Assembly: GCF_048544455.1 (NCBI RefSeq)
Contig: NC_133537.1
Location: 307,929,738-307,993,737 of the forward strand
Direction of reading: 5' to 3'
Source of the DNA: Silene latifolia
Lineage: Eukaryota > Streptophyta > Magnoliopsida > Caryophyllales > Caryophyllaceae
Length of the DNA stretch: 64,000 bases
The position numbers were made by a program, and so were the translations under genes. The notes below the pieces were generated by a model. That model searched no databases. It was not told the origin of the DNA and saw nothing but the letters and a program-made list of their open reading frames with translations. This document shows, piece by piece, positions 57,889 through 64,000 of this stretch; the stretch's first letter is position 1, and every line of letters begins with the position of its first letter.

Positions 57889-60684
57889 ATGTCTAGAAGG
57901 TTACAAGGTGATTTGTTACCTTTTGACCGTGAAATCGAAAGAACCTTGACGAACAATAGGAGACTTGTTAGGAGGAATTTGAGAGGTGTTGGTGAAGTTG
58001 TTCAACCCACTAGTGAGTTTGTCAATCCTTTCGCAATAGAAGGAGAAGAGAACCCATTACACAATACCCCACAAAATCCACCTACAATGCCAAAATTCTC
58101 GTCACACTCCGTACCCACCGAGGAGAATCTACCAAATGGTACTCCTACACCGGAACATCTCACCGGAAATTTTATTGCCAAGTCCGCCTTCATCCAACTA
58201 GTTGAGAGGAGCCAATTTGGGGGGATGCCTAGTGAGGACCCTTATTCTCATATGGAAACCTTTTGCGATTATTGTGATGCTATCTCTCAAACGGGCGTGA
58301 CTCAAGACCAAATTAGATGGGTCTTATTTCCTTTTTCTTTAATCGGCACCGCAAAGCAATGGTTGAAGGGCCTTGATAAGGCCACCCTTGGAATAGATTC
58401 TTGGAAGAAGTTGGCTCTAGCTTTCTACAAAAAATTCTACCCACCGGAAAAGACCAACATGCTAAGAGCTCAAATTACGGGTTTTAAGCAAAGGGATGAA
58501 GAGTCTTTGTATGAAGCTTGGGAGCGGTTTAACGGTATTTGTCGCTCATGTCCTCACCATGGACTTAGCGAATGGTTTTTGGTAAAACAATTTTGGAATG
58601 GTTTATATGAAGATTCTAGGAACATTCTCAATATGGGATCAAATGGAATGTTCACCGAAGTTGATGACAATCAAACATGGAACAAGATTGAGGAAATGGC
58701 GGTCCATAACTCACAATATAGTAGACCTCGCAAGGCTACTAGAGGAGGAAAGCATGAAGTGGACTCGATTACTCAATTGGGTGCTCAACTTAGTGCTCAC
58801 ATTGACACAATCAACTTGAAGTTTGAACAAGCTATGGCTAGACTTGAGGAAAACTCAAAATCATCGAAGCATCATGTTAATGCCATGACGGCATCCTCAT
58901 CAATCCCAAGTGGGATATGTGAGAATTGTGGAACTTTGGGACATGACCAAGGTGAATGTAGGGGAACAAATGAACAAGTGAATGCTTTCCAAGCATACAA
59001 GAGTGGTACCCCTTATTCCAACTTTTACAATGAAAACACCAAATTCCATCCAAATCTCTCATACAAAAGCCAAAATGTTCAAAACCCTCAAACAACATAC
59101 ACTCCACCACCCATGAGAAACCAAAATCAAAGACCCTTTTACAATCAAAACCAAGGTTACCAAAATCAAAATCCATACAATCACCAAAATGACCAAGGTT
59201 TTGATGTCCAAAAAGCGGTCCTCCAAATGCAAAAGAATCAACAAGAATTTTTCACCCAAATGCAAAAAGATAGCCAAGCAAAAGAAACCACCATCAACAA
59301 CATTCTAGCTCACACCAAGATGTTGGAAACACAATTGACTCAACTAGCATCTTCGAGCTCACAAAGACAAAAGGGGCAATTACCACCTCAAAGTAATCCC
59401 CCTAGACATGAAACGGTTAGTGCCATTCACTTGAGAAGTGGTACAAGGTATGAAGCATCGAAGAAGCAAGTTGAGGATGAAGTTGTGGAAGCTAGTGAAA
59501 AGGAAGAAATTGTGCAAAACTCCAAAGATGGAGAATCATCAAAAGAAGAAAGTTCAAAGAAAAATGAAGACAAGGCCAAGGAGAAGGAGCCCATTGTGAT
59601 TAGACTTCCTTTTCCAAGTCGTCAAGCCAAGCCCAAATTTGATGATCAACTTGGAAAGTTCATGGAAATTGTGAAGAATTTAGAAGTCTCAATTCCTTTC
59701 ACGGAATTAATCAATCACGTTCCGGCCTATGCGAAGTACATGAAAGATATCCTCACAAAGAAGAAGTTGATCCGGAAACTTGAGACTATCGCCTTCACTA
59801 AGGTGAGTAGTGCAATACTTCAAGGGAGTTCACCTCCAAAGTTAAAGGATCCGGGAAGCTTCTCAATACCGTGTACCATTGGCGACACGACGATCAACAA
59901 AGCCTTATGTGATATAGGGGCTAGTGTGAGTGTCATGCCGTACTCGGTAAGTAAAAGGTTGGGGATGGGAGAGCTTAAATGCACCAACATCACACTCCAA
60001 ATGGCCGATAGATCGACGAAGACACCGTTAGGGATATGGGAAGATGTCCCCGTGCGAATTGGGAAGTTTTTCATCCCGGTGGACTTTGTCATTGTTGATA
60101 TGGAGGAAGATTCCAACATTCCAATCATCCTAGGAAGACCTTTCCTACACACCGCCGGTGTGGTGATTGATGTGAAACATGGAGAGCTCACTCTAGAAGT
60201 GGGAGATGAAAGCATAACTTTTAATCTTGACAAGACTATGAGAGCTCCTCGTTTGCATGAACCATGTTTCATGATTGATCATTATAGCCGAAAAGATGAG
60301 AAGAAGAAATCGGAACTGCAATGGAAGAAGAAAATTGAAGATGCTCCATTCAAAGAGCAAGTGAATAGTGACAAAGAGAGCTTGCAAAGCTCATCAAAAT
60401 CAACCAAGGAAGAAGAGGATGGCCTCATTGGCCAAGAGAAGAAATTGGGAGAGTTGTCTCCATCCAAGCAAGAGATTTTCAATGATCAACTCAATGAAGT
60501 TTGTGGTCTTTGGGACGACGAATTTGAAGGGATTTTTAATCCCTACATTGGATATGCCATCGATCATGATCAACAACAAGGGCCACGGTCTATTGAGGAC
60601 CTCTACCATGATAATGAACAAGCTTTTGATTACTTCTTCAAGGTGTTGAGCAACATCAACAACACCTTGAACATGCCCCCTTGA
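57889..60684 (+). CDS. Gag-protease polyprotein (Athila-like element)
   Basis: ATG at 57889 (MSRRLQGDLLPFDREI), 931 codons, uninterrupted. In order: Gag core (QWLKGLDKATLGIDSWKKLA, AFYKKFYPPEKTN, FKQRDEESLYEAWERFN), a CCHC knuckle CENCGTLGHDQGEC near residue 350, a long Gln/Asn-rich stretch, an acidic Lys/Glu stretch, and the aspartic protease with ALCDIGASVSVMPYSV (active site DIGAS) and IILGRPFLHTAG. After the protease comes about 150 residues of charged sequence ending NTLNMPP, with no reverse transcriptase similarity. Full openness suggests recent or maintained coding. Confidence 0.9.
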   Translation: MSRRLQGDLLPFDREIERTLTNNRRLVRRNLRGVGEVVQPTSEFVNPFAIEGEENPLHNTPQNPPTMPKFSSHSVPTEENLPNGTPTPEHLTGNFIAKSAFIQLVERSQFGGMPSEDPYSHMETFCDYCDAISQTGVTQDQIRWVLFPFSLIGTAKQWLKGLDKATLGIDSWKKLALAFYKKFYPPEKTNMLRAQITGFKQRDEESLYEAWERFNGICRSCPHHGLSEWFLVKQFWNGLYEDSRNILNMGSNGMFTEVDDNQTWNKIEEMAVHNSQYSRPRKATRGGKHEVDSITQLGAQLSAHIDTINLKFEQAMARLEENSKSSKHHVNAMTASSSIPSGICENCGTLGHDQGECRGTNEQVNAFQAYKSGTPYSNFYNENTKFHPNLSYKSQNVQNPQTTYTPPPMRNQNQRPFYNQNQGYQNQNPYNHQNDQGFDVQKAVLQMQKNQQEFFTQMQKDSQAKETTINNILAHTKMLETQLTQLASSSSQRQKGQLPPQSNPPRHETVSAIHLRSGTRYEASKKQVEDEVVEASEKEEIVQNSKDGESSKEESSKKNEDKAKEKEPIVIRLPFPSRQAKPKFDDQLGKFMEIVKNLEVSIPFTELINHVPAYAKYMKDILTKKKLIRKLETIAFTKVSSAILQGSSPPKLKDPGSFSIPCTIGDTTINKALCDIGASVSVMPYSVSKRLGMGELKCTNITLQMADRSTKTPLGIWEDVPVRIGKFFIPVDFVIVDMEEDSNIPIILGRPFLHTAGVVIDVKHGELTLEVGDESITFNLDKTMRAPRLHEPCFMIDHYSRKDEKKKSELQWKKKIEDAPFKEQVNSDKESLQSSSKSTKEEEDGLIGQEKKLGELSPSKQEIFNDQLNEVCGLWDDEFEGIFNPYIGYAIDHDQQQGPRSIEDLYHDNEQAFDYFFKVLSNINNTLNMPP

Positions 60685-61736
60685 CATCTCATCAAGAATG
60701 AGAGTTTGGTGGAGTCCTCCCTAAACCACCACTTGTAAATATTTCTAACTCCCTAACTTACATTTCAATTCTTGTATTACATTTTTGTCATCTTTGGATT
60801 TTTATTTACTTTGATCAAAATAATTGTCATGTAAGAGAGAAGTGAGGGAGGGACTAACAATTTCAATTGATGTGTAGTGCTTTACCTTAGTGTAGGGATG
60901 GGAATTGCCTAGGCTATCCATGCCTTAGTAGTGCCCCCACAATGACGAACACAAGACTTGAAGAAAGAATGGAAGAATGATAAGGGAAATGCGCTATGCA
61001 CGGGTGGAACTGAATCCGTGTACACAGAGGAAGAATCCGAGCGGATTCCTGAGAATCCGCCCGTCTTATGCAATCCGAGCGTCCTGCAAAAAAGACGCCC
61101 GTCCTGAACTGCGCTGAGTTTTGAAAATTTCTTGACTGTTAAAGAATCCGAGCGGATTTCTGAAAATCCGCCCGTCTTGAAGAATCCGTCCGTCCAGGGA
61201 GAAAGACGTCCGTCTTTGCAACTGAGGAAAACAAGCAAATTTCTCTGGACAGAAATCCGTCCGTCTTTGAAGAAATCCGCCCGTCCCTTAACAAAAGAAT
61301 CCGAGCGGATTCTCCAGAATCCACCCGTCTTTAGGCGAGTTTTTGCAAAGCCAGAAAGAGCAGAATCCGCACGGATTGGGCAGAATCCGCACGGATTGCC
61401 CCTGCAGTTTTGAAAATTTCGGCCTCTTTAAAACCCCTCCCACCTTCATTCATTCATTCATTCATTCATTCATAAACACTACCCACAACATCAAAACCCT
61501 CATCCTCTCCATCATAAAAACAAAAACCCTCAACAACATTCAACAAAAACAAATCAAACCACCCTTCCAACAACAAATTAATCACTCCTTCTTCAACAAA
61601 AATCAAAACCAAGAACAAAATCTTCAACCTTTGAGTCGATTTTTGTTTTCATAAAGGCAAAGCCTTTCACCTTCAAATCGATTTGGGCATACTACAAATT
61701 GAAGATTTTTCATTCTTTTCTTGGTTAAGCTCATCA
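60685..61736 (+). other. Spacer with possible internal promoter before the ORF1-like gene
   Basis: It holds GTAGGGATGGGAATT near 60893, a second AATCCG/CGGATT cluster at 61033-61398, TTTAAAACCCC at 61428, an (ATTC)n run at about 61447-61473 and an A/C-rich leader. It layers like an LTR promoter. No reverse transcriptase, RNase H or integrase remnant is seen. Confidence 0.6.
61033..61398. repeat. AATCCGNNCGGATT motif cluster, internal copy
   Basis: About fifteen AATCCG half-sites, with AATCCGAGCGGATT, CCGCCCGTC and CGTCCGTC, as in the LTR cluster but without overall sequence identity to it. Confidence 0.85.
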
Positions 61737-62966
61737 ATGGCAAGGACTAAGGGAGCAACAAAGGCAACAAAGGCACCAAAGGCTAAGGCACTCTCACAAA
61801 GGCAAAAGGCTCTTCAAACAAAGAAAGCTTTGGCTATGGTGGTAGCAACACCAAACTTGGAAGTGCAACAACAACAACAACCTTCTATGGGAGCAACAAC
61901 ACCTTCTACTCCGGTAATTAATCAACTTTTGCATTATCCGGAGGTAACTTTTATTTCCGATACCCATAGAAATACCTTTGTCAAGTTTGCTATGAAGTCA
62001 TTACAATCCACCAAATTCATATGTGAGGATACCTTGGAAAAACTGGGTGTTCTTGAACAAACAAAAGCCTTTTTCAAAGCCATGGGGTTGAAGAAATTGT
62101 TTGAAACAAAGGAATTGACATACCCCTCCCTTATCTTGGAATTTTTAAGTTCTTTGAAAGTCACCAAAGTTGAGAATAGGGAAAATCTCGAGTTTCGTCT
62201 AGCTAATGTTAGTAGACGCATTACCTTTAAGGAATTAGGTGAAATTTTGGGTCTTAGTGATGAATCGCGTTATCTTAAGCATTATGGAAAGTATGACCCC
62301 GAGCCTCTTTGGGAGGCAATCTCCGGGAAGAAATTTGAGGATTTTCATGCATGTCGTGCTCTTTTGGTCCATCATCCGGGCATAAGAGTATGGCACAAGG
62401 TTGTGGGAAATACCATAATTGCTAGGAAAGACACCAATCATTTCACAAGACTTGATTTTATTCTCCTTGAATCGGCTTTGAATATCGGAAGAATTCATAC
62501 CAAGCCTTACAATTCTTTGAGGCTCTTGGTAGATAGATGGCTCAACATCGATAGTGGGAAGAAGGGCACGACCGTTATTGTCAATGGCGGCCTAGTCACG
62601 GTCCTAGCTAAGCACTTTGATCCTAACTTCAATAAGGATAACAAGTACAAAGCAAAGGAAGGTGCCCATCTTATTGATATGCATATTATGATTCACAAGT
62701 TCAAGTGGGTTGCTCAAAACCCCCTTGACACTAAGTATGGATGGCTAACTAGTGAAGCTAGATCGTTCACCTTGCCCTCGAAGATTTGTCGTCTAAGCGT
62801 CCACCGGACCAATTATCTACTTCCCCTTTCCGAAGAAGCCGAGTATATCATTCAACAACAAAAGGGTGATCTTGAAGCTCCCTCCTCTTCCATTGTCATA
62901 CCACCTTACCCCTTTGAGTATGAAGAGTTCAACCGGAAGGAATTGAAATTGGGAAAGACTATGTGA
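61737..62966 (+). CDS. ATHILA-ORF1-like protein
   Basis: ATG at 61737 (MARTKGATKATKAPKAK), 409 codons. A basic, Ala/Lys-rich N-terminus and a Gln run are followed by a domain with YPSLILEFLSSLKV, LEFRLANVSRRITFKELGEI, ISGKKFEDFHACRALLVHHP and VVGNTIIARKDTNHFTRLD. This is the pattern of the Pfam family ATHILA ORF-1 (Arabidopsis retrotransposon ORF-1 protein). Its role is not established. The stop TGA at 62964-62966 overlaps a -1 frame that continues with a plausible C-terminus, so the stop is probably a frameshift product. Confidence 0.8.
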   Translation: MARTKGATKATKAPKAKALSQRQKALQTKKALAMVVATPNLEVQQQQQPSMGATTPSTPVINQLLHYPEVTFISDTHRNTFVKFAMKSLQSTKFICEDTLEKLGVLEQTKAFFKAMGLKKLFETKELTYPSLILEFLSSLKVTKVENRENLEFRLANVSRRITFKELGEILGLSDESRYLKHYGKYDPEPLWEAISGKKFEDFHACRALLVHHPGIRVWHKVVGNTIIARKDTNHFTRLDFILLESALNIGRIHTKPYNSLRLLVDRWLNIDSGKKGTTVIVNGGLVTVLAKHFDPNFNKDNKYKAKEGAHLIDMHIMIHKFKWVAQNPLDTKYGWLTSEARSFTLPSKICRLSVHRTNYLLPLSEEAEYIIQQQKGDLEAPSSSIVIPPYPFEYEEFNRKELKLGKTM

Positions 62967-63343
62967 CTCTTCTCATGCAAGCAATGCACAAGCAAGCCTA
63001 TGAAGATCGGAAAAATGCTTATTTGGCTCAATATCCACCCCTCCTACATTTAGCTAGGCAAGGACTCCTTGATCCATCTTGTCCTTTGCCTAGTTGGGCG
63101 GATAGAGAAGTCTTATTTCCGGGTGCATCTAGGGTCGTTGTGGGTGACAATGAGATTGTTGGAAATGATGAAGAAGTTGATGATAATATTGAGGAAGATG
63201 CAAGTGAAGATGGAGAAAGAAATGGTGAAGATGATGATGAGCAAGATGAGGAAGAAAGTGAAGAAGCAAATGACAAGGAAAGTGGCAATGTGACCACTTC
63301 TCATGAGGGAAGTGATGATGATGATAGCATGATGGAAGACTAG
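62963..63343 (+). pseudogene. C-terminal continuation of the ATHILA-ORF1-like protein (shifted frame)
   Basis: Starts in the overlap ATGTGAC without an ATG of its own (TLLMQAMHKQAYEDRKNAYL, then HLARQGLLDPSCPLPSW) and ends in an acidic Asp/Glu tail. The lack of a start codon, the immediate overlap and the typical acidic tail argue that it belongs to the preceding gene. Confidence 0.65.
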
Positions 63344-64000
63344 CAAGCCTTGGAGACTCCTACTCTCCCATGGTTTGTCTATATCTCTTTGTATTTTATT
63401 TCATTTTGATCATTGTTGGTTTAGTCCTAGCAACATCAAAGGACTCACACCTCGGTACCATTGAGGTGTTCTTATCTTATTGTTCCCATTTGTAAAATCC
63501 AAAATGACAAATTAGTTTCATGCATAGCATAGTGTGTGCATGAACTATACCCATCCTTGGACATTAGCAATAGTGTCTCACTCGGTTTGGGGAAGTTAAT
63601 GCATACGCAACGGGAGGTAATCTAAATTATCCTCTCCGTCATAACAAAAACCATGCATCATGTAGTGTAGCTTAGTATAGATTGCATTTAGTATAGAAAT
63701 CATGCATCATCTTTTGCATAATTTCCATCATTTTGGCCATTGAGGACAATGCCCATATTAGTGTGGGGATGGGAATTCTAACATTTAACTCTTATTCAAA
63801 AAACCATAAAAATTGAAAAATTTCAAAAATCATAAAAATTGAAAAAATTGAAAACCCAAAAACAAGTTCATTTCCTTTGTATATATTGTCTTGTATATAT
63901 TGTGTTTGTTCTATCCTTGTTCACATTGATTGACTACGCCACATCCGAGACATGAGGATATTGAAGACCGCATGGTATGATCTTTCCAATCTCCTTTTTC
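63344..64000 (+). other. 3' non-coding part of the Athila-like element
   Basis: It contains GAGGACAATGCCCATATTAG and GTGTGGGGATGGGAATTC near 63742-63778, a signature often seen after the coding region of Athila/Tat elements. An A-rich AAAATTGAAAAA stretch follows (63805-63860). The 3' LTR is not reached. Confidence 0.6.

Noticed and set aside
61737-63343. Envelope-like gene
   Set aside because: No signal peptide or membrane segment is visible; the similarity is to the ATHILA ORF-1 family.

Overview
This is nuclear DNA of a flowering plant, almost certainly a eudicot. The evidence is AT-rich sequence with short GT-AG introns, (TA)n microsatellites, FAR1/MULE transposases, a Helitron with a companion RPA-like gene, and two Ty3/gypsy lineages (Tat-like and Athila-like). 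A Caryophyllales source such as Silene is a weak guess based on the Tat-like element with an antisense gene. I see no gene that is clearly a conserved host gene. The window is a nest of transposable elements.

Layout. (1) 1-10286: the right part of a MULE-like DNA transposon (element 1). It has a split Ulp1/C48-like cysteine-protease gene on + (415-5517) facing a FAR1/MULE transposase on - (9391-6876). (2) 10311-14371: a non-autonomous MULE-like element (element 3), filled with an inverted-orientation minisatellite and lodged in a (TA)n tract. (3) 15449-25460: a Helitron on the - strand with an RPA-like gene and a four-exon Rep/helicase gene, both decayed. (4) 26469-31136: an unidentified multi-exon gene on - with two dsRBD-like segments, split by a 2.7-kb solo LTR (27508-30229) with a 5-bp target duplication. 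(5) 32002-41918: a full-length Tat-like gypsy element on -, with 647-bp LTRs, target duplication GCTCC, and a spliced antisense gene on +. (6) 42839-43363: a short MULE derivative related to element 1. (7) About 43364-56016: a second two-gene MULE (element 2), again Ulp1-like on + (45056-51481) and FAR1/MULE transposase on - (55622-52361), with one minisatellite motif in five non-coding gaps. (8) 56017-64000: the left part of an Athila-like gypsy element inserted into element 2. It has a 1732-bp LTR, gag-protease, no reverse transcriptase or integrase where they are expected, and an ATHILA-ORF1-like gene.

How the parts fit. The two MULEs share a two-gene plan in which the protease-like gene has two tandem C48-type modules. 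In each element only one module keeps the catalytic cysteine, and it is not the same module. Each MULE family also carries its own short motif repeated in non-coding DNA: a TGCATGAA-like motif in element 1 and its short derivative, GTGTAAATGT in element 2, and a TATAC-centred motif in element 3. This resembles the Arabidopsis VANDAL arrangement, where a transposon-encoded anti-silencing protein recognises motifs amplified in its own element. Most genes here carry a few stops or frameshifts and are likely inactive copies, so they speak for family design rather than for present activity.
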